From: Flammulina velutipes
Lineage: Eukaryota > Basidiomycota > Agaricomycetes > Agaricales > Physalacriaceae
DNA: 64,000 nucleotides
Assembly (NCBI GenBank): GCA_011800155.1
Contig: CM022369.1
Span: 3,534,001 to 3,598,000, forward strand
Direction: 5' to 3'
The position numbers and the translations under genes were made by a program. Below the pieces are notes generated by a model. The model was not told the DNA's origin and did no database searches. It saw nothing but the letters and a program-made list of their open reading frames with translations. This document shows positions 46,860 to 58,279 of the stretch, piece after piece. The stretch's first letter is position 1. Each line of letters opens with the position of its first letter.

Positions 46860-48150
46860 CATTTACTACCACCATCGAATTACAATAATTGTGTGTTTCT
46901 CTACTCAATTTACACTCGATTTCGCTGACGTTTCGAAAAGATTATGTTTAAATTTATTGCCAATCGCGTGGATTTTGGACTCTCTATCCATGCAAGCAAC
47001 GACGAAATACATATATCGAAATCCTCTGGCCTACGAATGTGACTGTTAATTGCGCTCTGTATCCAGGTCGTCGCCTGTTACCATTCGAATGCAGTTCCGA
47101 TGCCGAACCTGCTCGTATGTGTCCTCAAAGGCGAGGACCTAATTGGCTACGTGACAAAGGCGTGTTATTCGAACATCGCCCTTCGGTCTAGTCGTTTCTC
47201 GAACACTTCTTTGTCGATTGTGTCGAGATAGCGCATGCATTGCCGTTCGTGAATGCCAGCGTCGCCACCATCTCCTTTTTTGTCGCTCAGACTCGTGCCA
47301 GCCACGCCGGCATCCTCATCTCATTCATCATATACCCACCAGCTCGCAACGGGAGCGCGTACGGATCACGCAGAACGTCCAACGAAGCAAGCAATTATTT
47401 CTTTAGCCACGAAGGCTCCGTCGACTACCGGTCGAAAGTCGTTGGACTTGCCATGCTGTCGGTCCGGAGCGACTTTATCGACATTGGCGGCAGGTGAGCA
47501 ACCAAAATTTTATCTAGGATGTGATACCAAACACTGATGAGAACGACAGCAAGGAAGGAAGGGCAGGTGCTCGTAACTGGAATCAAGTATCGTATAAATC
47601 ACGACGACCACCGCATTTCGCCTCTCAAAGGTTGGTAGAGTGCTTTATATTCTCCATGGCTTCGTATTTTGACGTCTATACACCAGTTCGTCACTTCAAC
47701 GTCAACCATCTATATTCCCGGCGGGCTAGTGCCATTCTGCGTCTAGACCCAGCACTCTCACAACTTGCCACGAGTACAGCCAAATTAAAGGGCAGAAGTT
47801 CGTTCGACTGAGTAGGGGCGTCGGGCTGTGGGATCTCTTCCCCAGCGCGACGTTGATGAAACCTGCAACACTGCAGAAGGCCGATATTTCGAGGAGATGG
47901 GAGATGGAGAAGCTGGCCAGTATGAACGGAGTGTATAGATGAAGGCGAGATTGAAGGACACGGACAGGATGTGGTTCGTACAAATCATCTTTCCGTTCGT
48001 CGTTTGAGGTTGACGGGATTCTCCAGAATAGTCCTAGGGAACGACCAATCCCTTGTCGACCGAATCCAAGATAACGAGCTACTGGGAATCGAAGTCGCCT
48101 AGTACATGTACATCGGGTCCGACGCTTCTGCAGCGGCTGGGGATACACAA
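46860..48150 (+). pseudogene. Family C copy C3
   Basis: 46890-46960 aligns with C1 at 32435-32500. 47160-47420 aligns with 32840-33080 and keeps the clearest reading: LPFVNASVATISFFVAQTRA, SHAGILISFIIYPPARNGSA, ending in SVRSDFIDIGGR followed by a possible donor. 47640-47810 keeps MASYFDVYTPVRHFNVNHLY. These pieces could be exons of one gene, but the first exon lacks a matching frame. Family unrecognised. Confidence 0.45.
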
Positions 48151-48159
48151 TCTTTCGCA

Positions 48160-49590
48160 TGGGTATACCACTTATGTACTGCTCTTCAAGAGAGTAACAA
48201 CACCATCTTGACGGTCAGTCATACACATGTTATTCTTCATTTGGTCCTCTTTTGAAATTCACACCCCAGCTATGAATCAGCCAATCCAATGACAACGATC
48301 TAAGCCTTCGAGTCGGGTTTAATTCACTTCCTCGCGACACAGATACTGAACGACAACGTTGATTTCAAAAGACGGGTTACTATCCTACATGAGCGACCAT
48401 CTCGCCGTCACGATCCTCATGCATAGATGGGGCGCTGGAGCACGAGAATTCGAAGTGAACCGGCGTGCAACTCGGCAGAATGAGAGAAACTCGTCCGAGT
48501 CTCTATACCCTTGAGCGAGATGTTTTGCTGCTACTTTGGGGTCCGGACTCTCGTAAATCTGACAAAAGATTCGACGGTGAAGACGTTGCGCGGGATCGTC
48601 ATGACGCGCTCAGTGCTTTCTAGTAGTTCCTTGGGCGGATGGATTTTGGACCCGAAGTTGGCAGCCGAACGAGCGATATGTGTTATTTGTCTGTATCGAA
48701 GTATAATCTGACTCTGTAATGATCAGCACGAGGATACGGAGGCTCGGCTGGAACTAAATAGCAGTTGATACTCTACCAAGAGCTCAAACATGAGTATCCA
48801 GAACACGAGATGAGTCTGACCCTTATGAAACTTCATAGATACTCAGATAGACCCAGGCCTTGATTGGTACATGGGTCTACGAAAGAAGATAAGGACGAGT
48901 GTTACTACCTAGCTCTCCTCGAGGGATGAAACGTAGCGCGTGTCAATGGTATCGGTGTATCCAGCTGCTAGTCAAGTCAAGAATACTGAGTGATTGATAG
49001 CGACCCCACGAACGGCCGTTGATTCCCATTATAACTTGGTGAAGGCAAATAAAAAGAACGGGGGGTAAAACTGCTGTGGCGTTATGCCAGAGTCGAAGGG
49101 ACGAGTTCTACTGGTCAGGGTATTCAGGAATTAGGTCGATCATGCGCACATGCATGATTCCCCCACCACGAACGCATGCATCAGGTTTGTTTTATTGCTG
49201 AGATGACCAGATGAAGATGTGTCTAACAAACTTCACCATGCGACACGCGCCACAATAATAGACATATGGAGAAGATATGGTCAGGTGGAGAATGGACCAT
49301 TGAATTCCAATCGTCTTGAAACACAACCTAGCGCTGTTCAAACTCTGTGGACGTTTACTTTCTTCATTCTAGTCTTTTTATTGCATTGCGTAGGATTCTT
49401 ACCTCCGCTGCAGATAGCCTGCCGAGTCAATTGAAAGAAGGTGGTGATCCGAGCGTCGAGACTCGACGCACTCCAGCTTTTGATGAAGAAGCGCGTGGTG
49501 CCTGATAATGTGGCCCTATCAGCAGGTTGGCAACCTTTAAAACGGGGAAGCTGCTCTAAAATGTTTTCGGTTCTCCCTCTTAACCTCACA
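48160..49590. other. Intergenic, no gene seen
   Basis: No supported coding region. Contains the promoter and 5' UTR of the transporter gene that starts at 49596. Confidence 0.4.
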
Positions 49591-49595
49591 CGACC

Positions 49596-51401
49596 ATGGC
49601 TGAGCACGCTGACCACGAAAAAGGCTATGGCAGCTCAAGTGAAGAAGGTCACGCTCCTGTCATCTACGAGCGACCGACTGGCTTGAAGGGATTCTACTAT
49701 AATCCCACCACTCAGGTGAGTTGTGTTGGTTTTTTTGTGAAAATAAATCAATGTTGAACCGCCTCGTAGGTCGCCATGCTTGGATTCGTGTGCTTCATGG
49801 GCCCCGGTCTGTTCAATGCTCTGAACGGACTGGGAGCGGGAGGTCAAATCGATTCCGAAACCAACTCGAACGCGAACACTGCGCTATACGCGACCTTTGC
49901 GGCCATGGCTTTCTTTGCTGGGTAAGTCCCCGTCCGCCCGATGCGAAGCCGCGCTCATCCTAGTAACAGTTCCGTAAACAACGTTCTCGGTCCCAAAATT
50001 ACGCTTCTTATCGGAAGTACGGGATACTGTTTGTACATTGGTTCTTATCTGTGCGTCGTGTCTTTCTGTAACATGATGGGATGCCAGTCTGATCACATTC
50101 TAGTGCTATGAATATCCATCCCAATGCGGGCCCCTTCGTCGTCGCTGCAGGAGCTATCCTCGGAATCTGTGCAGGTTTGTTGTGGACCGCCCAGGGCGCC
50201 CTCATGATGGCTTATCCCACCGAGCACGATAAGGGCAAGTACATCGGTATCTTCTGGTCCATCTTCAATCTTGGCGGAGTTGTCGGCGCTTCTGTCGCAT
50301 GCGGAAGGAACTGGAACTCCACTGTATGTAACTCCCTCCACCATCCGGTTCTATTCTGAACCTTGTACAAGGCCGGTGCTGTCGATAACGGAACATACAT
50401 TGGCTTCCTCGTCCTCACCCTCATCGGGGTCGCAATCCCAATGTCCATGGCAGACCCCGACAAGATGATTCGCTCAGATGGCACTAAAGTGACAACGCCC
50501 CGACAGCTCTCATGGAAGACTGAGATCATGGGTCTCTGGATCACACTCAAGACGGATCCGATGATTCTCCTCCTCTTCCCAATGTTCTTCGCTTCCAACT
50601 GGTTCTATACATGGCGTATGTCGCTCTTCATTCTTCCTTTGTTTCATTTACTGACTCTCCATTGCAGAATTCAGTGGCTTCAACGCAGCAATCTTCGGCA
50701 TCCGTGCTCGTGGCCTCAACAACCTCCTCTACTGGATCTCCCAAATTATCGGTTCAGTCTCGATCGGTTTCCTCCTCGACCGTAAGACGCTCTCGCGCCG
50801 CACACGTGCCTACGCTGGCTGGACCGTCCTCCTAATCATGGTCTTCGTCGTTCACATATGGGGCTACTTCTACCAAAAGCAGTACACTCGCGAAACCGCC
50901 ACCGCCGATCTCGATATCTACGACCACGGCTACGCCGGTCGCGTCATGTTCTACATATTCTGCGGTCTCTTGGACGCAATGTGGCAGACAACGTCGTACT
51001 GGCTCATGGGCGCAATGTCCAACGATCCGTCCAAGCTGGCGTTCTTTGCTGGATTCTGTAGGTCCTATCCGTACCTGCGTTCTTGCGAGAAGCTGAATAC
51101 AACTCAATAGACAAATCCATCCAATCTGCTGGTGGTGCTGGAATCTGGCGAGCTGACGCTGAGAAGGTCCCCTTCATGAACATGTTCCTATCGACATGGG
51201 TCCTACTCGCCGCCGGCCTCATCTTTGCTCTACCTATGCTTATTCTCCGTGTCAAGGACCATACAGAGTTAGATGACGAAGCGATGTAAGTCTCTATCGT
51301 TGTATTCCCGTTCAAGTCTGACACTACTCTGTAGTGCCCGTATGGATGCAGACGGACATGTTATGAGCACCGAGGCTGCCGCTGCCAAGGCTCAGTCTTG
51401 A
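49596..51401 (+). CDS. UNC93-like major-facilitator membrane protein
   Basis: Eight exons (49596-49715, 49770-49921, 49970-50050, 50104-50323, 50372-50615, 50668-51057, 51111-51285, 51335-51401) joined by 46-56-base introns with canonical borders give 482 residues. The sequence is that of the fungal UNC93/DUF895 branch of the major facilitator superfamily: a short cytosolic start ending in GLKGFYYNPTTQVAMLGFVC, then MGPGLFNALNGLGAGGQ, ITLLIGSTGYCLYIGSYL, GLLWTAQGALMMAYP, GKYIGIFWSIFNLGGVVGA, WQFSGFNAAIFGIRARGLNN and LLDAMWQTTSYWLMGAMSND. Around eleven hydrophobic segments are visible. Animal UNC-93 regulates potassium channels or receptor traffic; the substrate of fungal members is not established. 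Gene structure is intact. Confidence 0.92.
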
Positions 51402-51749
51402 TTTTAACGATTTACTTTCTTTCTTGGGGACATGTACTATGTAGTAGTGGTAGTCAACATGTTAGGACTTCGTAATGATAATATTCCTTGCTACGCGTAC
51501 AAGATTGCTGTACGTGTAATGTAAATCTGTTCGACCTAGTAAAGATGTTCACAAACGATAATGTGGCGCAACAAAGATTTTTATTTAGCTACTTAAATAA
51601 ATACTACTCTACTTACATCAGCGTAGTTGGAAAGAATACACCTACGTTACATGAGGAACGACGCACGGGTACTACAACACTAGAGAAGAGAGAGAGGAAC
51701 AAAAGAATGTGTTACTGTGTGAGTGTAATAAGAGGATTCGGTATGGTAA
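51402..51749. other. Shared 3' region of convergent genes
   Basis: 348 bp between the stop of the transporter gene and the stop of the minus-strand gene at 51750. No coding feature is supported. Confidence 0.4.
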
Positions 51750-53660
51750 TCAACGACGACCGTTTCGTGGCACATTCTTCACGTTCTTTTGTATGGCTTG
51801 ACTGGACGCGAGAGGAATTTGGCTTGGACGACCGGGAGCACGACTCGGACGGCGGAATCGACTGGGAGGGCTTGGAAGCCGACTGGGAGGAGTTGAAAGC
51901 TGATGGCTCGAAGAGGCGGGAACGGTCTCTTGACCTAGAGAGGGTGCTATACTGACCGCCGCCACTGTTGCTGGTTGAATTTTGCGCGAAATCGGACCCG
52001 TCGGCAGAAGGGTCGGGGAGGACCCTTCGCCACTAGGACGAGAGATCGTAGCTCTCTGTGTGGGCTTACTCATGTTCGCCTTCTGGTCAGTGGTGTTGCG
52101 CCCACCAAGGACTGGCTGGATCGGAGGCCGAGAAGGTGTGTAGTAGCTCTCGTCGCCGTCACCGGGAGATGATAATGAACTCAATTGAGGGATGCGTGAT
52201 AATCTAACACTGGGAGCAGGCGTTGAAGGAGAGGTGCCGACTGGGACAAGCGTGTCTTCTTTTGGCTTGAATTGCTCAAGTTCCAGGAGTCGATAGATTA
52301 TCTGAGCCGCTTTGAGAGGATCGATATAATCGAAAGGCTGGCCCGTGAAGTTATCGAGGTTCAGCCCTTCCACAATCAGGTCACCCGAACCGTATCGTGT
52401 TTTCTTCGAAGGAGGAGAGGGGACCTGGAAGAGGGAACCTGCGATACTTGGGCGGTCACTGGCGGGCAACAGTTGGGACGACGGATGAGTGACACGAAAG
52501 GGATCTTCATTGTTGTGCTGGCTCCTGGTGTTTCTTATGGACCGATTGCTCGAGGTGAGCGGTGTCTGAGTATGTGTCAACTTCGACCGTTTCGTTGGGG
52601 ATCTATCCCTAGCCTTTGACGCCTTTGGCTTGACGGTCGGCGGGATGGTGTTCAACGTCGGTGTAGCGATGATGCCAGCATAGAACTGGCTCAACCGGAA
52701 ACACCTAGTCCCAATAACGCCGCCATAAGTGGTTCGAAGCGTTCGGGTATCCTGCTTGTTAAGCTTCAACAATTTCTCGCCAGCATTGATAGCCATGATA
52801 TGAGGCGGAACGTGAGAGACGATGACAGGATAGTCATGAAATGGAGCGTTGAACGGTGTCTCCCGTCCAGTTTCATGATAAATACCGTCGACTGGCTCGA
52901 TTTCCTTCCGATGCAATATAAAAGTCTTCTTGAGTTGTCGTGGACCGGGGAGCCAGATAAGCTTATATCTGTAACCTTCAGGCTTAGGTGGGAAAACCTG
53001 ATATCGTGTGAGTTATATAGAAATAAGTTGTAGAAACCTGTTTCAACCTGATGGACATTGTTTTTCGGTCGCATACTTGGCGGCGTCTTGAAGAAATTCA
53101 AAGTTAGCTTTTCCATCTCGCCGTCTTCGTCCAATATGAAGGCAAGTTGATCGCTATCCAAAGCATGGTGGACTGGCATAACGACTGAAAACAGAGATTC
53201 AATCCCATTTCTATGTGTAGTACGAAACGACTTACGCGGCTGTAGATTACGGGAGGAATGGATGTTGAACGAGTTCTTCCGTAATCCGAAGCCGCGCTCT
53301 AGAGCATGAATCTGACGGGATGTTTAATGCTATAACCAGGATTCAGAGATAGACTCGTCGTACAAAATCTGGATCTCCACTTTTGGCAGCGGCAATTATG
53401 TGGGCGTATTGAACTATACCGCCGGGAGACGGCCATACTTCGCGAGTGACAGAACAAACACCAGCTTGTGGTATCTCCGAAGCCGCCGTCGCTCTTCTCT
53501 GAGCCTCTATTGGGGCCTTGGAATGCCATTCAGCGTTCCTAGGAGGGGTGATACCGTAGGGTGTGAACGTGGGGTCTCTTTGCGCATTGTCAGGCGGAGA
53601 CTCGGACTGGTACCTCCTTTTTACAGATTGTGGAAGAGATACTGGTCGTGGTTGCGCCAT
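51750..53660 (-). CDS. Unrecognised protein with long disordered C-terminus
   Basis: Four exons on the minus strand: start at 53660 (MAQPRPVSLPQ; another in-frame ATG at 53720), exon 1 to 53364, a 52-base intron (53312-53363), exon 2 from 53311, then two further exons, the last ending at 51750. The joins keep the frame: GDPDF/IHALERGFGLRKNSF, NLQP/LVMPVHHALDSDQLAFILD and NVHQ/VFPPKPEGYRYKLIWLP. The block RNLQPLVMPVHHALDSDQLAFILD has the spacing seen in fungal HNH_2-type proteins (N...H...D..LAFIL), so a degenerate HNH fold is possible. The region up to PHIMAINAGEKLLKL is ordered; the last 250 residues are rich in S, P, R and T. Function unknown. Confidence 0.6.
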
Positions 53661-53829
53661 CGGTAAACAAGAATGTGAGGAGAACTGGCCTCTCTGGGAA
53701 GAGGGGAAGGGAAGAGGCAAGAGGGATCTATCAAGGCCTCCACATTTAAATAATGACAGACATTGCCGACCATGAAGATGTCCCTAGGCTTAGTACCATT
53801 GAAGCTGTCATGGCGTTAGATGAAATCAG

Positions 53830-53950
53830 TCTGCCGAGGAAACTGCTCCTAAGAGGAAAGCCTCGAGGAAACCTTAATTCTTCCTCCATTTCCTCCCTGA
53901 GAGGAAATCTCGCTCAAAGAACGGTGAGAAAAGTGGATTTCCTCGTCCGA
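53830..53950. repeat. Cluster of GAGGAAA / TTTCCTC motifs
   Basis: Within 120 bp GAGGAAA occurs four times forward (GAGGAAACTG, GAGGAAAGCC, GAGGAAACCT, GAGGAAATCT) and TTTCCTC twice reversed. A similar cluster with a perfect TTTCCTCATGAGGAAA palindrome lies at 11084-11113. This sits between the minus-strand gene and E2 and could be a promoter motif or a small inverted-repeat element. Confidence 0.35.
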
Positions 53951-54090
53951 AGACCCTGCCCCTGCTCAAGTTGACTTCAAGTTGGGGAGCAGAAGTGATG
54001 AATCACGTGCCCGTTGTTGACATTTCTGTGTGACGCTGTGACAGCACCGTACTACGTTCTGACCACCACTGTTGAGGACTATCTTCTAGT

Positions 54091-55217
54091 ATGTCTCCTC
54101 CGACGAGCACACGTTACTCTCTCGACAGTGTCTCTCCGCACCCGAATGCCAGTTCCAATACTGCGGTGTCAATGCGGCTCGTGCAAAATAGCGAAGGTGA
54201 CGATGAGGTGAGTGGCTAATAGTAGCTTTGTTGATTTACCAAGACTCATAGATTGCAGTTGAACGGAATTGAATCAGCGTGGGGAATGTGCTGGGGAGAG
54301 CTACGAAAATGGATTCACCAACCTATGAATCATATGAAATGTGAGTCCTTCCGACGTATATTGCGCCACCGTTAACAATTTATAGTGCAACCTGAATTGG
54401 TCGAATTATTGCGCCGCAAGGATGTCCTCCTTACACCGTCCCCCGCTCTCATGGTTCAAATCCAAGAGTTTCTCGATTACAACGTAGATCACGAACAAAA
54501 CCCCGAACATTTTCTCAAGGTATCCGTGTTCCTTTCTATACCGTACAATCAGACCTAACAGTGTACCAGCGATTTCCTCAAGGGACCTACGAATATACCA
54601 TCATACCCATGAACTTCGCTGGTTCGCTCTTCGCTCGACGCGAAGCCTCTCTGGAAAGCATTGAACACCCGGCGCCATACTATGAATCTCTCACCTTCAA
54701 GAGTGATGCGCATCCATGCTTCGTCCTCTCGTTTTCCACGCTCGATTTCATTTCGAAGTGCCCGCGACCATCTGCGATCTTAATGGAGACGTTTCCCATC
54801 CAAAGTTTTGCTCTTTATACCACGTGGTGCCCTGGTCTCCCTTTCTATTGTCGACCTTACCTGGGATGGATGCCAAGGGCGATTCCCGCTGTTGATGTGG
54901 TGCGACTTCACCTCCAACCGGGTCCAAAGTACCTCCCCGATTCCTCTGCTTCCTCTTCGTCTGAGGAGGCGGGTCCCCTTCGGAAACGAGGCAAAATCCA
55001 GTCTGCCTCGAACTCGAGCGATGGCCTGATTGCCGTAGAGTGTTGGCGGTATAGAGTCGTCCCGTCAGAAGCGACTTCAATGGTCGGCGACACAGTGTTG
55101 GATGCGTACAAACGGGAGGCGTCGCGTCAGCTCGCCGATGCGATTGGGAGTGACCCGCTCTATCGTCGGACCTTTGGCAGGGAACCATCGAAGAGGAAGC
55201 GAAGTTACGCCAACTGA
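54091..55217 (+). CDS. Family E protein E2, intact
   Basis: Exons 54091-54207, 54259-54340, 54386-54519 and 54570-55217 (117, 82, 134 and 648 bases) give 326 residues, the same as E1. Borders are canonical (GTGAGT, GTGAGT, GTATCC donors; TTGCAG, TTATAG, TACCAG acceptors). Blocks in order: MSPPTSTRYSLDSVSPHPNA, GMCWGELRKWIHQPMNHM, QPELVELLRRKDVLLTPSPA, IQEFLDYNVDHEQNPEHFLK, RFPQGTYEYTIIPM, RREASLESIEHPAPYYESL, AHPCFVLSFSTLD, PFYCRPYLGWMPRAIP, a serine-rich linker (SSASSSSEEAGPLRKR), then CWRYRVVPSE, GDTVLDAYKREASRQLADAI and SDPLYRRTFG. Cytosolic by appearance. No known domain; a lineage-restricted family is likely. First member of a tandem array. Confidence 0.75.
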
Positions 55218-55399
55218 TATGTTCACCGGATTTCCTTATTCCCTGTCCCGCCGTCCTGCATTGTGTATTCATCCCCTATCTTTATTTATGTATGTATCAT
55301 AGCGCATTGCGTACCAGAACGACGATGTTTCTTTTCATCGTCAAATCGTTGACCGACTTCTCAAAAGGCATGTCGGATCATCAAAACTTTCAAAAAGAA

Positions 55400-55500
55400 A
55401 TGTCGCGTCGACTAGCGGACGCGATTGGAAATGACCCTTTGTATCGTCGAACCTTTGGCAGGACAGCATGGAGGTGGAAATGAATCGGCGCCAATAACTA
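55400..55500 (+). pseudogene. Family E 3'-end remnant
   Basis: About 100 bp repeat the end of the E coding sequence: translation SRRLADAIGNDPLYRRTFGR, against SRQLADAIGSDPLYRRTFGR of E2, then a stop. No other exon of the gene is present between E2 and E3, so this is the last trace of a further tandem copy. Confidence 0.7.
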
Positions 55501-56420
55501 CACGTTGAATGGAGTCTTACACACCCTCCTATATTATCTACTTGCCCATTATTCTTATATTTCCATGTATCTAGCATATCGTAGGAGATATCACTGGTTA
55601 TCCTTGTGATCGTCGTGGGCGCTTACATCGCGTTGCGCTTAGGGAAATGCCTGAGGTTCGTTCGTCATGTTTGAGCTGTCGCAGTCTGAAAGTTCGATTC
55701 GAGTGTTCGCTCGAGGCTCGATCGCCGCTACGCTGATGAAACGAACTCTCAGCCTTGTCACGTACCGTGACTTTACTGTTCGACCGCCACCACCAGTGTA
55801 TCTACATGTCTACCACTAGCACACAATATTCCATACTTGAAACTGTTTCGCCCAGTCCAAATGCTGGTGTAGACACTGCGGTTTCTATTCGGCTTGTCCT
55901 GAACAACGAACGTAATGATGAGGTGTGCGCCTAACTTTATCCATTCACCTAGGTTAACGGAGTGCAGTTGAACGGAATTGAGTCAATCTTGGGAATGTGT
56001 TGGGGAGAGCTACGAAAGTGGATTCACCAGTCGATGAACCATATAAGATGTGAGTCGTATCGAGGTGTATTGCAACATCACTAATTAACCGTAGTGCAAC
56101 CTGACTTGATCAAACTATTACGCCACAAGGATATCCTTCTTACTCCATCGCCCGCTCTCATGGCGCAAATTCGAGAGTTCATCGATTACAACATAGATCA
56201 CCCCAAAAACCCAGAACATTTTCTCAAAGTATCCATGTTCCTTTCTATATTGTACAATCAGACCTAACCGCCTAACAGCGCTTTCCTCCAGGGACCTATG
56301 AATACACCATTATACCAACAATTTACGCTGGTTCGCTCTTTGCTCGACGCGATGCTCCAACGGAAAGCATTGAACACCCAGCACCATATTATCAATCTCT
56401 TACCTTCACGAGCGATGCGC

Positions 56421-57608
56421 CCCAGTCAAAAGTCCATATTTTGATTTCGGTGTAGATCGGTATGGATATGTTCGGCTAGGTCGAACTCCGTCAAACAGAT
56501 ATTGACAGATTAAAATCTGCGTTTGAGAATACGCAGATTTTTTCTCTGTCTAGCTCTGTCCAGATCTGTAAAATTAGTGACATTTGCAGACCTCAGCAGA
56601 CCAAAATCTGTTGGTGTATGTACAGGTATGTCATGCATGCTCTGCTCCCTCTGGATGAATATGGACCAAAAGAATCATTATTGCAATTATTTACAAACAA
56701 GGTACTCTACTAGTGTGGCTACGAATAATCAAAATGAACCATCTACCTAACAGGCGACCCCGTCAGAATCCAGCTGGACTCGCGGCCCGCGGGCGCCTCA
56801 GTACGCACACCGTTTGAACGACCTGTTGGAGTAGAATAATTAGCACGACGTATCGATAGAACCGACTTCACCTTTCATCACATATTCTTCACCTTTTGTT
56901 GAGCCTGACTTGGAACGTCAATGGATGTGAACTAAACATGGTATCGCACATACATGTCATTTGTCCGGTAAGAGGTGCTATGACAAGGTAGCCATAGGCA
57001 GGGGCTAAGCGACAGTGCAGACAGCGACGGAGATGTCTGGGGACCCAGAATGCCAGAGAGTTGGAAGGCTAGGCTGCGACGTTCTCGGAGCCTGAAAAGA
57101 AAATGGTAAGTAGTGTTCAGACACTCTAGCGATAATGACGCACCTGGTACATAACATGCACGATAGCCCGCACCCCGGTGCCAACGAGCGGTAGAGTCCA
57201 GCTGACGACTATGGTTGGCGGCTGCGTGAATAGAGGTAGTCGGTAGCAGGACCTGCCACAGATAGTCGTGTCCGAGTTGTGTCGAGAAAATGTCAAGAAG
57301 GTGGAAGTCGGAGTGGTGGTGGTGGTAAGAGACAGCCGTCAGCCCCACGGGTCGGCAACAAAAAATGCAAGTCGGAAGTTGGTGGTGGTAGGTGGTGGTG
57401 AGTACAAAAACAGGGCAAGTCGGCCGTAGGCAACAACGATTTGCCAAGACATTTGAGTATTCTGGGATTCGGATAATTTCGTGTAGACAGAGCATCTCAT
57501 ATCTATACAGAAATTTACAGATCAAGGTCTATAGATATTCATCTCAACCTGATTCTATCAGATATGCACAGATCTAGTCAGAATTCAATATCCAGACTTT
57601 TCACTGGG
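56421..57608. mobile_element. Non-autonomous TIR element inside E3 (hAT-like)
   Basis: The element begins CCCAGTCAAAAGTC and ends GACTTTTCACTGGG, a 14-bp terminal inverted repeat with one mismatch; weaker inverted similarity continues inward for about 40 bp. GATGCGC flanks it on both sides (56414-56420 and 57609-57615). If the eighth base is counted (C on the left, A on the right) it would be an 8-bp duplication with one change and the element would start CCAGT. Short TIRs with 8-bp duplications are typical of hAT elements. Both ends are rich in AGATCT, CAGAT and AATCTG motifs, like the subterminal repeats of that superfamily. The largest frame (56932-57525, minus) shows no transposase motif, so mobility would need an outside source. 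Confidence 0.8.
56512..56541. repeat. 11-bp stem hairpin in the element
   Basis: AAAATCTGCGT (56512-56522), an 8-base loop and the exact complement ACGCAGATTTT (56531-56541). Located about 90 bp inside the left end of the element, among repeated AATCTG motifs. Confidence 0.7.
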
Positions 57609-58279
57609 GATGCGCACCCGTGCTTCGTCCTCTCGTTTTCCACGCTCGATCTCATCTCGAGGTGCCCGCCTACTATCCTCAGGGAGATTTTTCCCATCCG
57701 GAGGTTCGCAAACTATGCTGCGTCAGGCCTTAATCTCCCCTTTTATTGTCGACCTTACTTGGGATGGATGCCAAGGGCAATTCCCTATGTTGATCTTGTA
57801 CGACTTTGCCTTATACCCAGTCAAAAGTACCTCCCCAGCTCTTCGTCAGAAGAGGCGGTTCCCCTTCGAAAACGAAGCAAAATCCTATCCTCACGCATGC
57901 CAGTGGACGACCTGATTGTCGTAGAACGTTGGCGGTACAGAGTGGTCCAGTCCCACGTTACTTCCGTGGCTGGCGACACCGTGTTGGACGCATACGAACG
58001 CGAGGCGTCACGTCAGCTCGCCGATGCGATTTTGAGTGTCCCGCTTTGTCTTCGGACCCTTGGTATCGAAGAGGAAGCGCAATTATACCAATAAATGTAT
58101 AGTTCTTCGCACAAATACTCTTGAGCATTTCTTCTATTTATGAACGAGACACTAAGGTATAGTGCTCGTTCATAGTAGGTAAGAAACAGTACGCCACACT
58201 TAAAATCTCGAGGTCGACGATTAAACGAAGCCATATTCTGATATACAATAGTACTCGACGCCATATCACAACGGTCCTG

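Larger units (their letters stand above)
55806..58094 (+). pseudogene. Family E gene E3, split by transposable element
   Basis: Exons 1-3 (55806-55922, 55968-56049, 56095-56228) have exactly the lengths found in E1 and E2. Exon 4 starts at 56279 and is open to 56420, where a 1188-bp element (56421-57608) is inserted; the coding sequence resumes at 57609 with the duplicated GATGCGC and runs open to the stop at 58092-58094. Apart from the insertion I see no stop or shift, and with one target copy counted the exon keeps its frame. The gene was therefore intact when the element arrived. Its C-terminal linker is shorter than in E2 (PSSSSEEAVPLRKRSK). Confidence 0.75.

Noticed and set aside
55680..55720. 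Possible tRNA B-box (AGTTCGATTCGAG)
   Set aside because: No A-box, acceptor stem or anticodon arm can be folded around it.
56932..57525. 197-codon minus-strand frame in the element
   Set aside because: No transposase motif (no RNase H-like residues, no hAT dimerisation pattern); rich in H, Y and C from repeated GGTGGT on the other strand.
57817..57829. CCCAGTCAAAAGT, identical to the element's terminal repeat
   Set aside because: It is part of the E3 coding sequence at a position where E2 and E4 have related codons (around QKYLP), so it is chance similarity and not a footprint.
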